DNA of 64,000 nucleotides from Pelagadaptatus sp034112445. Lineage in GTDB: Bacteria > Pseudomonadota > Gammaproteobacteria > Pseudomonadales > Cellvibrionaceae. Shown piece by piece: positions 8,813-18,332 of the stretch (positions are counted from its first letter, which is position 1; every line of letters begins with the position of its first letter). The notes beneath the pieces are model-generated. The model saw only the letters and a list, made by a program, of their open reading frames with translations. It was not told the origin of the DNA and did not search any database. Position numbers and translations under genes: made by a program. The stretch covers positions 1 through 64,000 of the forward strand of contig JAWUVI010000015.1 of the NCBI GenBank assembly GCA_034112445.1, read 5' to 3'.

Positions 8813-10576
8813 ATGAATGCCAAAAAAAAACCGAACCGCAGGACTCATGTCATTCAGAAGTCCCAAACTTTTCTTGATGATTTTAGGCACCAACTCGCCC
8901 ACTTAGATGCTTTACCCCAATTAACCATTCTAGGCTTAATTACCGGCTTGGCGGCTGCTGGAATCATTATCGCTTTTCGCTTACTGATGGAATTTCCACT
9001 CATCATTATGCTTTCCGGTGACAGTGAAAACTTTGAGAGCTTGCCCTTACATTGGCGATTATCACTTCCTATCATTGGCGCCATAACGCTCATTGGGTTG
9101 TCTTATCTATTTAAACCAGAACACCGCCAAGTCAGTGTCGGACACGTCATCGAACGTATCAACAACCATCAAAGTCGGCTCCCGATACAAAATTGGTGTC
9201 TACAATTTTTTGGCGGAATCATTGCTTTAGTCAGCGGGCAATCCATGGGCAGAGAGGGCCCCGCTGTTCATTTAGGCGCAGGAGCTGCAAGCCAACTCGG
9301 ACAATGGCTTAAATTACCAAACAACAGCCTCAGGACGCTGGTAGCTTGTGGTGTAGCATCAGCCATTGCAGCGTCATTCAACACCCCCATGGCAGGCGTT
9401 ATTTTTGCAATGGAGGTTGTTTTAATGGAGTACGCTATCATTGGGTTTGTTCCGGTAATGCTGGCCTCTGTTACAGGAGCCATGGCAGCACAATATGTAT
9501 TTGGCTCCGACCCTGTATTCACCATCAGCGCCATGAAAATAAACACACTGCAGGAATTGCCCATAATTATTGTTGCCGGTTTCATCGTCGCGTTATTTGC
9601 CGCAACCGTAATACGCACCCAACTCTGGTTTAACAACAAACAGCATTGGCCACTGCCCGTTAGGTTTTTACTGGCAGGCACAACCACCGGTGTCATCGCT
9701 TTATTTTTACCACAAATACTTGGACTGGGTTACGACACAATAGAAAGTGCCATGCTCGGACAAATAGGCTTCAGCTTATTGCTGGCTATTTTGTTCTCCA
9801 AAATTCTAGCCACGGCAATCAGCACTGGCTTAGGCTTGCCCGGAGGTATTATTGGCCCTCAACTTTTCATAGGAGCACTACTCGGCGGCGCGATTGGGGT
9901 AATTGCTCATTTATTTTTTCCAGAAAACGCTTCAAGTCCTAGCTTTTACGTCATGCTCGGAATGGCAGCCATGATGGCATCGGTCATAAACGCGCCTCTA
10001 GCCGCGCTCATTACCGTATTAGAATTAACCTATAATCCGCACATTATTTTTCCAACCATGCTAATTATCGTAGTCTCTGTCGTCTGTACTCGGCAATTAT
10101 TTCATTGCCAAGGCATTTTCATCGCTCAGCTAGAAGCTAATGGTTTTCAGTTTTCTGGCGGCCCAATTCAACAGGCCTTAGATAGAGTAGGCGTGCGCAG
10201 CGTAATGGATATTAGCTTTCAGCGTTGCCCAACAAACCTCCCTGCAGCAACGTTAAAAAAGTCCCTTGAGCTACACCCTAAATGGCTTGTCATTGACGTT
10301 AATGAAGAAAAGCAACTATTAGCTGCAGCGGATGTGGCGGCCTATTTAAGCTCAGTAAGTACGGATGAGAACGACAATATCAGTCTTAATGAGATACCTG
10401 GACGCAAATGGCAAATAAAGCCTATCAGCCAACAAGCCAGTCTGCTCCAAGCGCAGAATATGCTAAGAAAAAATAACGCCGAGGCTCTGTATGTAGAAAG
10501 ACAAACGTCCCACTTACTATCCCCTGTGCTAGGCATTATTACATTAGATCAAATTGATAATTTTTATTCGACGTAA
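8813..10576 (+). CDS. ClC family chloride channel or transporter
   Basis: This is a 587-residue ClC membrane protein with about ten to twelve hydrophobic helices. The gating-glutamate motif is intact (GREGPAVHLG), as are GLPGGIIGPQLFIGA and the NAPLAALITVLELT segment. The GSGIP chloride-site motif of E. coli ClcA is not present; the equivalent place reads VSVGHVIERINNH. The position of the internal proton glutamate of ClcA (E203) appears to be Val, in AMEVVLME. The last ~150 residues are soluble and look like a degenerate CBS-type region. The sequence fits a bacterial ClC-with-CBS protein rather than ClcA itself. It ends 16 bases from the convergent kinase gene. Confidence 0.88.
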   Translation: MNAKKKPNRRTHVIQKSQTFLDDFRHQLAHLDALPQLTILGLITGLAAAGIIIAFRLLMEFPLIIMLSGDSENFESLPLHWRLSLPIIGAITLIGLSYLFKPEHRQVSVGHVIERINNHQSRLPIQNWCLQFFGGIIALVSGQSMGREGPAVHLGAGAASQLGQWLKLPNNSLRTLVACGVASAIAASFNTPMAGVIFAMEVVLMEYAIIGFVPVMLASVTGAMAAQYVFGSDPVFTISAMKINTLQELPIIIVAGFIVALFAATVIRTQLWFNNKQHWPLPVRFLLAGTTTGVIALFLPQILGLGYDTIESAMLGQIGFSLLLAILFSKILATAISTGLGLPGGIIGPQLFIGALLGGAIGVIAHLFFPENASSPSFYVMLGMAAMMASVINAPLAALITVLELTYNPHIIFPTMLIIVVSVVCTRQLFHCQGIFIAQLEANGFQFSGGPIQQALDRVGVRSVMDISFQRCPTNLPAATLKKSLELHPKWLVIDVNEEKQLLAAADVAAYLSSVSTDENDNISLNEIPGRKWQIKPISQQASLLQAQNMLRKNNAEALYVERQTSHLLSPVLGIITLDQIDNFYST

Positions 10577-10592
10577 GGACTCGGTTATGCAA

Positions 10593-13430
10593 TTAAAGAC
10601 TCAAGGCCTCTATTAATTTATCTCGGGTGAACGGCTTACTAACCACTTCGTCCATGCCGACTTCGATACATTTATTCAATAACTCCTTAACAGCATGTGC
10701 GGTTAACGCGACTATTTTTATTTTACCGGCTCGCCCCTTTTCTAGGGAACGAATTGTTTTCGTTGACTCAAACCCATCCATTTCAGGCATTTCACAGTCC
10801 ATGAAAATCAAATCAAAGCTGTGTGCGTGTCGGTTTATATTATTCGATTTAAACAGCTCAACGGCGATAAGACCATTTTTAGCCCTCTGCACTTCATGCC
10901 CCATTTTATTCAACATAGCCGAAACAACCATGAAATTAACGTCGTTATCTTCAGCCACAAGAATATGTAATTTATCTTCTGCAATCTCTCGACTTGGTAC
11001 ATCTGATTTATCACTCTCGCCATCAACAACACCCGTAATTGCTCGAATGTAAATGACGATCAACTCGTCGGTCAGCACGGGCTTTCTCGCTGAACCATAA
11101 ACCCCCCAACTTAGACATGAATCTGCTGAAGGTAAATTATCCGACGCTGATAGAAATAAAATGGCACTCGCTCTAGCCAAGCCTTCTCGGTGCAGCTCTT
11201 TAGCAAGTTCAATACCGTCCATTTCAGGCATTTCTATATCGATAGAAATGAGATCAAAAGCTCCACCTACAGATTCCTCAGCACGTATTTTACTTAAGGC
11301 ATCGACACCGTTTACAGCTTCTATTACCTCACAAAAACAATCTTTCAATGCCTCAACGGCTACACGTCGATAGGCTATATTATCATCCACGAGCAATACA
11401 CGCTTACTGCAAATATTCGCTGGAATAGATTCAGCTTCTTCATTTGGAAAACTACTCAGAGGAATAATGACAGTAAACGTAGTGCCTGCGCCAAATAGAC
11501 TTTCAACCTCAATTGAGCCACCCATAAGCTCAACCAACTGCTTACATATTGTTAAACCTAAACCGGTACCCCCATATTTTCGACTTGTAGAGACATCGGC
11601 CTGAGAAAAATCTTGGAACAATTCTCCAATCTTACTTTCTTCTACGCCTATACCGGTGTCACTAATAGCAATTACTAAGTCACCATCGACGCCAACTGAT
11701 GCGTCAATTTTAACATCGCCGGCATCAGTAAACTTCATTGCATTCCCTATCAAGTTTGTTAGTACTTGACGGATTTTTGCTTGATCTCCGTTCCAGTTTC
11801 TAGGCATTGACGGCTGAACACGACACACTACTTCTAGCTGTTTTTTTCTGGCTTGAGCCGAAAACAAACTAACGCAATCTTCTAGCAGTTCAGCAATATT
11901 AAATTTAATAGTTTCTAAATCTATTTTCCCAGAAGTGATTTTTGAATAATCTAATATCTCATTGATAACCGTCAGTAATGAACGTCCAGAGCTATGAATA
12001 ACATCTAAATAGTGGCGCTGCGTTTTTGTTAAGCGAGTATCTTTTAATAATTCCGTCATACCAAGAACACCATTCATTGGGGTTCTTATTTCGTGACTCA
12101 TCTTGGCCAAGAACTGTGTTTTAGCGCGGCTTTCTGCAGTTGCTCTATCACTCGCAATTCGCAAGTCAGCAACATGCTTAACCAGAGATCCAAATAATAC
12201 AGCCGACACAAAAATGTAAACCACATGCGGAAATATATTCTCAACCGGAACTTCCAAGCCAAGAACACCGCTAAACGCACTAAACCCCAATAATATAAAA
12301 TAAAAACCGCACACTATTGTGTAGAACTTACCCGCAGGAAAACCATCACTCCACAACCGCGCACTAGCAATCACATTCAAAATCATTACCAATCCCAATG
12401 GCAACAACAACCACATAGCAATAATCAATGCGTTAATAGGCTCAACAAATAACTCAATGACAAAACACATGATGCAAAGCCATGATACGGCGACGTTAAA
12501 TAGGCGAGTTTTTGTATATCCAGCACGCTTGAGCCGTAAAAAATAATACGCAAACATCGCTTGGGCTGCAGGCATCATGGTCACAGACAACGCATAAATT
12601 CGTGAGGAGATCCACGTATTATCTGTCCATAAATATTGCGCCCCATAACCTAAATTCGACAATAAAAAGAGAATCGTCGAGAGCAAGCCCAGACAGTAAT
12701 AAAAGAAAATAGCCTTTTTAATGATTAGCCACGCGAGAAAACCAGCGACAAAAAAGAAAGCCGCAAACCCAAGAAATACCCCATCAAAAAGAACCCGACC
12801 AACATCATCTTTCAAAACACTGAGCTCGGGAATAATTTCAGTTACGCTTAAAAAAACACCTGCCGAGCCCTGAATTTTTACTAAAACTGCTTTCCTCTCT
12901 CCAGCTTCAAGAGAAAAAGGAACAACGGACCACCGGTGCTCTATAGGCTTAGAAGCATATGGGTAGCTGGAGCCAAACAAGAAACTCTGTTCAAGCCCTG
13001 CACTTCCAACGATAGTAACTTGGACTTCTTTGCTAATGACATACCTACTGCGTAAAGCAATATTTTCAGCGTTCGACGAGCTATTTTCCACAATAAAGAC
13101 CGCCCACATAGGTGGGTGTGAAAATGTCCTGATACCCTGTATTTGTGGGCCCCAATAACTGGGCAGAGAGCCATCATCTAGATAGCTTTGCGCATCGCCC
13201 AGCATTTGCTCCAAGCTATAGGCATTATCATCGTCCCAGAAGCTATAACTCGACGGTTTAACGGCTAAAGACTGGAATGGAACTCCCACATCCAAAGCAA
13301 CCACATCATTTACAATAACCGCATCAGCTAAAGCAGCTACCGCGTAAGTAGGAACACTCTGTAAGTACAGGCACAACACCATGATGGACCCAAGTACATT
13401 GCGCACTTGGGTTAAAGAAAGCTTCTTCAT
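10593..13430 (-). CDS. RetS-like hybrid sensor histidine kinase (7TMR-DISM)
   Basis: The 945-residue protein begins with a signal-like N-terminus. A periplasmic 7TMR-DISM extracellular domain covers about residues 40-200, and seven membrane helices about 210-420. The HisKA box FLAKMSHEIRTPMNGVLG (about residue 450) is followed by the HATPase motifs NLIGNAMKFT, DTGIGV and GTGLGLTI. Two receiver domains end the protein (LLVDDN...DIEMPEMDG and LVAEDND...DCEMPEMDG). There is no HPt domain. The order and length match RetS of Pseudomonas (about 942 residues), which controls the switch between acute and biofilm modes through GacS. Similar architecture alone does not prove the same role. It stands alone, next to the chemoreceptor gene. 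Confidence 0.9.
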   Translation of the reverse strand: MKKLSLTQVRNVLGSIMVLCLYLQSVPTYAVAALADAVIVNDVVALDVGVPFQSLAVKPSSYSFWDDDNAYSLEQMLGDAQSYLDDGSLPSYWGPQIQGIRTFSHPPMWAVFIVENSSSNAENIALRSRYVISKEVQVTIVGSAGLEQSFLFGSSYPYASKPIEHRWSVVPFSLEAGERKAVLVKIQGSAGVFLSVTEIIPELSVLKDDVGRVLFDGVFLGFAAFFFVAGFLAWLIIKKAIFFYYCLGLLSTILFLLSNLGYGAQYLWTDNTWISSRIYALSVTMMPAAQAMFAYYFLRLKRAGYTKTRLFNVAVSWLCIMCFVIELFVEPINALIIAMWLLLPLGLVMILNVIASARLWSDGFPAGKFYTIVCGFYFILLGFSAFSGVLGLEVPVENIFPHVVYIFVSAVLFGSLVKHVADLRIASDRATAESRAKTQFLAKMSHEIRTPMNGVLGMTELLKDTRLTKTQRHYLDVIHSSGRSLLTVINEILDYSKITSGKIDLETIKFNIAELLEDCVSLFSAQARKKQLEVVCRVQPSMPRNWNGDQAKIRQVLTNLIGNAMKFTDAGDVKIDASVGVDGDLVIAISDTGIGVEESKIGELFQDFSQADVSTSRKYGGTGLGLTICKQLVELMGGSIEVESLFGAGTTFTVIIPLSSFPNEEAESIPANICSKRVLLVDDNIAYRRVAVEALKDCFCEVIEAVNGVDALSKIRAEESVGGAFDLISIDIEMPEMDGIELAKELHREGLARASAILFLSASDNLPSADSCLSWGVYGSARKPVLTDELIVIYIRAITGVVDGESDKSDVPSREIAEDKLHILVAEDNDVNFMVVSAMLNKMGHEVQRAKNGLIAVELFKSNNINRHAHSFDLIFMDCEMPEMDGFESTKTIRSLEKGRAGKIKIVALTAHAVKELLNKCIEVGMDEVVSKPFTRDKLIEALSL

Positions 13431-13543
13431 ATAAGATTCCGGTCATACGACACTGACCAGTATACAACACTGTGGTAGCCAGACTTAAGAATTAGACTTA
13501 TTTAATTCGTGGAATAAAGAATTAATTCACAGAACAGCTTTCA

Positions 13544-15118
13544 TCACTGAAATCTTTCGACCAATTGAAATTGTTTCTCTGCCAGCTCCGTCATCTCTTG
13601 ACTTAAATCGGCTGCGGCCACCGCTTCCTCCTGAGTCCGATTAGAAATATCAGAGATTGCTTGCGTATTACTCTCAATCTCTATTGCTGAAGCCGACTGC
13701 TCTTCAGCTGCTGAAGCTATGCGATGAGACATCTGATCAATACTGCTTACCGATTCAGAAATAGACCCTAAAGCATTATCGACATTCGACATTTCACTTA
13801 CGCTGCGCTCAGCCAGCTCTTGGCAGGATGTCATGCTATTTGCAGCATCATGAGTAGCGCTGCTCAACTTTTCAATAATCGATTGGATATCACCGGTAGA
13901 TTCCTGAGTGCGCTGCGCTAAAGTTCGGACCTCATCGGCCACCACCGCAAAACCACGGCCTTGCTCGCCGGCTCGAGCAGCTTCAATCGCCGCATTCAAT
14001 GCCAGTAAGTTCGTTTGCTCTGCTATACCGCGAATAACATCAACAACACTTGATATTTCAGCACTATCTGCCGACAAGCGATCAACAATTTGACCTAGAT
14101 TGGAGACTTTATCAGAAAGACTATCAATGGCTCCGCTGGCCTCAGCTAAAACTTGAGTACCATTAGTTACCTGCTCTAGGGTTTCACCGGTCGCCCCAGA
14201 CACTTCCGTAACTCCAGCAGCCACCTCTTGTACTGCCAACGACATTTGCTGCATAGCAATAGCCACTTTTTGAGTTTCTTGCTGCTGCGCATTCATCCCA
14301 TTACGACTGCAATTAGCTTGCTCTTTGACTTGCTCTGCACGGCTTCTCAACTCCTTAGCAGACTCAGAGAAACGTCCTAGAGCAGCTCTTAATCTAGATT
14401 TATTCATCAACCGAGTGAATTGAATTTCGCCCAGAGAGTCAACTCTGCCAGTATAAATATAGGCCGCTAGAGGGTCATGAACATCACTTCTAGCATTGGC
14501 TAATGTTTGCTTTAAGCTTTTTTCATGCACTAAATAAGAAACAAAGGCCAGCACTGTACTTATACACAATGAAGCGACCAACACAGCCACCGAAAGAGCT
14601 GAAGCAACTCCTGCCGAGACCATCAATAACGCAAATAACGCCAACCAGACCGGCAACTGCGCGCCAACTCTTTGCCGCCAAATCAGTCCCGCAGGAAAAA
14701 TCGACTGGCCTTTATTAATTCGCTGATACGTCATTTCTGCACGCGCGACGACCTGCGCATCAGGCTTAACCCGTACTGATTCATAACCCGTTATCTCGCC
14801 GCCATCATCACGTAGAGGGGTTACATAGGCATCAACCCAATAGTGATCGCCATTCTTACAGCGATTTTTTACGATTCCTTTCCACGCTTTTCCACTTTTA
14901 ATACGCACCCAAAGCATTTCAAATGCGGCGGCAGGCATATCTTGATGGCGTAAAATATTATGGGGTTTATTGATAAGCTCATCGCGCTCAAAACCCGCAA
15001 TCCGGCAAAAGTTTTCATTACAAAAGGTGATAATTCCTCGAGAATCAGTCCCCGATACAATTTCAGCATCATCCGGATAGGTAACTTCTTTTCCTGTCAC
15101 AGGCCCATTATTACGCAT
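13544..15118 (-). CDS. Aer-like PAS-containing methyl-accepting chemotaxis protein
   Basis: The 524-residue protein has an N-terminal PAS domain (about residues 20-125, with FCNENFCRIAGFERDELI and NGDHYWVDAYVTPL). Two close membrane segments follow (about 152-195). The C-terminal signalling hairpin contains EQTNLLALNAAIEAARAGEQ and GRGFAVVADEVRTLAQRT. It has no periplasmic sensor domain. This is the Aer layout, in which the PAS domain binds FAD and reports redox state to CheA/CheW. Whether FAD is bound here cannot be read from the sequence. It stands alone, with no che genes in the window. Confidence 0.9.
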   Translation of the reverse strand: MRNNGPVTGKEVTYPDDAEIVSGTDSRGIITFCNENFCRIAGFERDELINKPHNILRHQDMPAAAFEMLWVRIKSGKAWKGIVKNRCKNGDHYWVDAYVTPLRDDGGEITGYESVRVKPDAQVVARAEMTYQRINKGQSIFPAGLIWRQRVGAQLPVWLALFALLMVSAGVASALSVAVLVASLCISTVLAFVSYLVHEKSLKQTLANARSDVHDPLAAYIYTGRVDSLGEIQFTRLMNKSRLRAALGRFSESAKELRSRAEQVKEQANCSRNGMNAQQQETQKVAIAMQQMSLAVQEVAAGVTEVSGATGETLEQVTNGTQVLAEASGAIDSLSDKVSNLGQIVDRLSADSAEISSVVDVIRGIAEQTNLLALNAAIEAARAGEQGRGFAVVADEVRTLAQRTQESTGDIQSIIEKLSSATHDAANSMTSCQELAERSVSEMSNVDNALGSISESVSSIDQMSHRIASAAEEQSASAIEIESNTQAISDISNRTQEEAVAAADLSQEMTELAEKQFQLVERFQ

Positions 15119-15326
15119 AATAATCCACTCTTTTTATATATTACTTAATTCTAGCAGGCTTAATTTCACTGCAATAAAAGCCTTCTATTAAAAATAAAAT
15201 GTTTAGTATATTTCGGCTAGATTACGAAATTCTTTAGGTGTAACGCGATAATTCACCCAGCTTGAGTCTATAGTGAACTGCAGTTAGCATAGCTGCTTAA
15301 ACACACCGAAATAAACGTGAGTCTTT

Positions 15327-15752
15327 ATGCTCTGGGTAAAAGCTTTTCATATCATCTCCATGGTCTGTTGGTTTGCAGCGCTCTTTTACCTACCCAGACT
15401 GTTTGTGTATCACAGTATGAGCGAAGATTTGATAAGCCAAGAGCGGTTTAGCCTAATGGAGCGCAAGCTTTATAATGGCATAGCCACACCAGCAATGATT
15501 GCTACTATTATCCTAGGCGCATGGCTAGCCAGTTACAACTGGTCCTATTTTATTTCAAGCTCGTGGTTTCAAGTTAAAATATTATTGGTCATTACTTTAA
15601 TTTTCTACCACTGCCTTTGCGCTAGATATATGAACCAACTCAAGTACAACAAACACGATAGAAGTCATATATTTTATCGCTGGTTTAATGAATTCCCAGT
15701 TTTAATTTTAATAGGGGTTATCATTCTTGTCGTGGTAAAGCCTTCAAGCTGA
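15327..15752 (+). CDS. hemJ: HemJ-type protoporphyrinogen oxidase
   Basis: This 141-residue integral membrane protein has four hydrophobic helices. The conserved His of HemJ is in WVKAFHIISMVCWFAALFYL, followed by LPRLFVYH. The conserved Lys lies in WFQVKILLV. HemJ oxidises protoporphyrinogen IX to protoporphyrin IX late in haem synthesis. The placement close to hemL supports the call. In Pseudomonas hemJ adjoins argC; here ClC, kinase and receptor genes separate the two. Confidence 0.93.
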   Translation: MLWVKAFHIISMVCWFAALFYLPRLFVYHSMSEDLISQERFSLMERKLYNGIATPAMIATIILGAWLASYNWSYFISSSWFQVKILLVITLIFYHCLCARYMNQLKYNKHDRSHIFYRWFNEFPVLILIGVIILVVVKPSS

Positions 15753-15781
15753 GCCAATAAATCGACTACTGGAAGCGTCTT

Positions 15782-16630
15782 ATGAACATTGCGGCCAACC
15801 ATCTCAATCAAGACCAACCAACAACACCTATTATTTTATCGCTATCGCTACACGACCCATCCGGAGGCTCAGGGATACAGGTAGACATAGAAACAGCCAA
15901 CAGCCTTGGCTGTCATTGCAGTACAGTTATTACCTCTCTGTGCGCTCAAGACACTTGTGAAATTAAAGACATATCCCACGTATCCTGTACATTATTGATC
16001 GCGCAAGCCAGGGCCATACTGGAAGACATGCCCATAAGCGCTATCAAAATAGGTTACCCCGGCAGCATAGAAAACATTGAGGCAATCCATTCTATATTAC
16101 GAGACTACCCCGGTACTCCGGTGATCTTTGACCCAACTATACGTGTTGCCCAACACGAATCAGAAGCACCTGAATACATCTATGATGCTATGCGTACTTT
16201 GCTGCTACCGATAAGCACTATCGTTCTGTGTAATCTATCTGAAGCTTATAATCTTGCCCACCAGGCTGATTCTCAAGATGCCTGCGCCCAGGAGCTACTA
16301 GAAAGCGGATGTCAAAATGTATTATTAAGCGGCTCTAAAACGTCGAAAGATCTTTTCGAGAGCTTTTTGTACAACCAACAAGGAATGGTTAAACGTTTTT
16401 CACGAGAACGATTAAAAATAGCCTCCAGAGGTCATGGCACAACATTAAGCGCTGCCATTACTTGTTATATTGGACACGGATTAAGCATTACTGACGCCAT
16501 AGAACACGGTCAGCATTTTACCTGGCAGGCGTTATTAAATCACCGACGCCTAGGCATGGGAAAACACTTCCTTAATCGCTTTTTCTGGAGCGATAAGAGC
16601 AGTAAAATCAATACTCAAAATAAGCATTAG
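15782..16630 (+). CDS. thiD: ThiD-like hydroxymethylpyrimidine (phosphate) kinase, divergent
   Basis: The 282-residue protein has the ThiD ribokinase fold. Near the N-terminus, LHDPSGGSGIQVDIETANSLG matches the substrate-binding motif, followed by ITSLCAQDT and SAIKIGYPG. The usual GTGCTLS anion-hole motif reads GHGTTLS, so the catalytic-type cysteine is replaced by Thr. TPNLPEA of E. coli ThiD corresponds to LCNLSEA. The enzyme normally phosphorylates HMP and HMP-P for thiamine synthesis. The changes leave activity uncertain. It lies between hemJ and hemL, with short gaps, and is probably in one transcript with them. Confidence 0.8.
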   Translation: MNIAANHLNQDQPTTPIILSLSLHDPSGGSGIQVDIETANSLGCHCSTVITSLCAQDTCEIKDISHVSCTLLIAQARAILEDMPISAIKIGYPGSIENIEAIHSILRDYPGTPVIFDPTIRVAQHESEAPEYIYDAMRTLLLPISTIVLCNLSEAYNLAHQADSQDACAQELLESGCQNVLLSGSKTSKDLFESFLYNQQGMVKRFSRERLKIASRGHGTTLSAAITCYIGHGLSITDAIEHGQHFTWQALLNHRRLGMGKHFLNRFFWSDKSSKINTQNKH

Positions 16631-16659
16631 CAAAAAATTATTTATCTTTAAGGAATGTT

Positions 16660-17940
16660 ATGAATCAATCGGCCAAGCTGTTCCAACAAGCGCAGCAACA
16701 TATACCTGGCGGAGTAAACTCCCCAGTCCGAGCTTTTAAAGCTGTAGGCGGTACTCCTGTTTTTTTTGAAAGAGCCAAGGGAGCCTACATATTTGATGTC
16801 GACGATAAAAAATACATCGATTACGTGCTGTCATGGGGACCTATGATCCTGGGCCACGCACACCCAGAGGTTTTACAAGCCGTGATCAAGAAAGCTGAAA
16901 AAGGACTTAGCTTTGGCGCCCCCACCGAAATTGAAACCACTTTAGCTGATCGCCTTTGTGAGATCATGCCGAACATGGATATGGTGCGTTTCGTAAGCTC
17001 CGGTACAGAAGCAACAATGAGCGCTATTCGCTTAGCACGAGGCTATACCAGCCGAGATACAATAATAAAATTTGAAGGTTGCTATCATGGCCATTCAGAT
17101 TCCTTATTAATTAAAGCAGGCTCAGGCGCACTAACTCTTGGTGTCCCCAGCTCGCCTGGCGTTCCCAGTGTACTTGCAGATCACACCATCACCCTCACTT
17201 ATAACGATATAGGTGGAATTGAAAAAGCGTTTGCCGAAATAGGAGATCAAGTTGCTTGCGTAATTGTTGAGCCTGTAGCGGGAAACATGAATTGCATTCC
17301 TCCGATACCGGGTTTTTTAGAAAGTATCAGAGAGCAATGTACTAAACATGGCAGCGTCTTCATTATTGATGAGGTCATGACCGGCTTTCGTGTCAGTAAA
17401 ACCGGCGCACAAGGTCATTATGGTGTAGAGGCAGATCTCACCACGCTCGGAAAAGTTATCGGTGGCGGAATGCCAGTTGGAGCCTTTGGCGGCAAACGAG
17501 AAATCATGTCACAGCTCGCACCACTAGGCCCCGTCTATCAAGCTGGAACCTTATCAGGCAACCCCGTCGCAATGGCAGCAGGCCTAGCAACCTTAAATTT
17601 AATCTGCCAAGACGGTTTCTATCAACCGCTATTCGATAAAACTACCGCCCTAGTCAATGGTTTACAGAAACTTGCCGATGAGGCTGGCATACCATTCACA
17701 ACCAATCATGTCGGCAGTATGTTTGGCTGTTTTTTTACTCAAGAAAAGCACGTAACCAACTATGAGCAAGTAATGGCTTGTGACGTTGAGCGGTTTAATA
17801 AGTTCTTTCACGGAATGCTAGAGCACGGCATCTATTTGGCACCAGCATCGTATGAAGCTGGCTTTACTTCGGCGGCACACTCTGAGGCCGATATTATAGC
17901 GACGCTAGAGGCCGCCAAGGCGGTATTTGCAACTCTGTAA
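16660..17940 (+). CDS. hemL: Glutamate-1-semialdehyde 2,1-aminomutase
   Basis: This PLP enzyme converts glutamate-1-semialdehyde to 5-aminolevulinate, the entry to tetrapyrrole synthesis. The 426-residue protein shows the family start IPGGVNSPVRAFKAVGG, the PLP-site segments SSGTEATMSAIRLARG and IIDEVMTGFR, and the PLP lysine in TTLGKVIGGGMPVGAFGG. A good AAGGA lies upstream of the ATG. The tetrapyrrole link to hemJ and to the B12 cluster in this window is through the shared pathway. Confidence 0.97.
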   Translation: MNQSAKLFQQAQQHIPGGVNSPVRAFKAVGGTPVFFERAKGAYIFDVDDKKYIDYVLSWGPMILGHAHPEVLQAVIKKAEKGLSFGAPTEIETTLADRLCEIMPNMDMVRFVSSGTEATMSAIRLARGYTSRDTIIKFEGCYHGHSDSLLIKAGSGALTLGVPSSPGVPSVLADHTITLTYNDIGGIEKAFAEIGDQVACVIVEPVAGNMNCIPPIPGFLESIREQCTKHGSVFIIDEVMTGFRVSKTGAQGHYGVEADLTTLGKVIGGGMPVGAFGGKREIMSQLAPLGPVYQAGTLSGNPVAMAAGLATLNLICQDGFYQPLFDKTTALVNGLQKLADEAGIPFTTNHVGSMFGCFFTQEKHVTNYEQVMACDVERFNKFFHGMLEHGIYLAPASYEAGFTSAAHSEADIIATLEAAKAVFATL

Positions 17941-17975
17941 GCTCCCAAAGAGTTAGCCACCTCGAAAGAGTGTGG

Positions 17976-18329
17976 TTAACTTGTATACAGTTCAACCAAC
18001 GAGGTTATTTGTTTTTTTGCCAAGTCTGACAAATCAATTATTTGGCAACCCGACCACTGAACTTCAGCGCCATCATCTTTTTTTACCCAGAGAGTATCAA
18101 CACCTAAGCGTAAATTATCAGAGCCTTCAATCACATCGGGCAAGAGCAACTGGAGCTGATACACATGATCAGGCTGAACCGAAAAACCACCAACAATCAA
18201 CAAACCACCCTCGTGGATATTCACAAGCGAACCAAGTAATGTCCCAGAGCTCACGTCGTACACTTCGATCGCAGCCGTAATATGATGTCGCTCAAAGTTA
18301 CGCTCTTGCTGATTCACTATATCGTTCAT
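17976..18329 (-). CDS. PilZ domain protein
   Basis: The 117-residue protein is a single PilZ domain. The first c-di-GMP motif RxxxR is present as RNFER (about residues 10-14). The second motif, normally (D/N)xSxxG, reads NIHEGG, with His in place of Ser, so binding may be altered. It starts 3 bases after the stop of the DUF1631 gene and must be co-transcribed with it. A hairpin lies just beyond its stop (17952-17980). Confidence 0.82.
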   Translation of the reverse strand: MNDIVNQQERNFERHHITAAIEVYDVSSGTLLGSLVNIHEGGLLIVGGFSVQPDHVYQLQLLLPDVIEGSDNLRLGVDTLWVKKDDGAEVQWSGCQIIDLSDLAKKQITSLVELYTS

Positions 18330-18332
18330 AGA

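Noticed and set aside
17952..17980. Hairpin between hemL and the PilZ gene as a terminator
   Set aside because: The stem is imperfect and no T run follows, so I did not list it.
17972..18280. Open frame antisense to the PilZ gene
   Set aside because: It overlaps a clear PilZ domain on the other strand and has no recognisable protein features.
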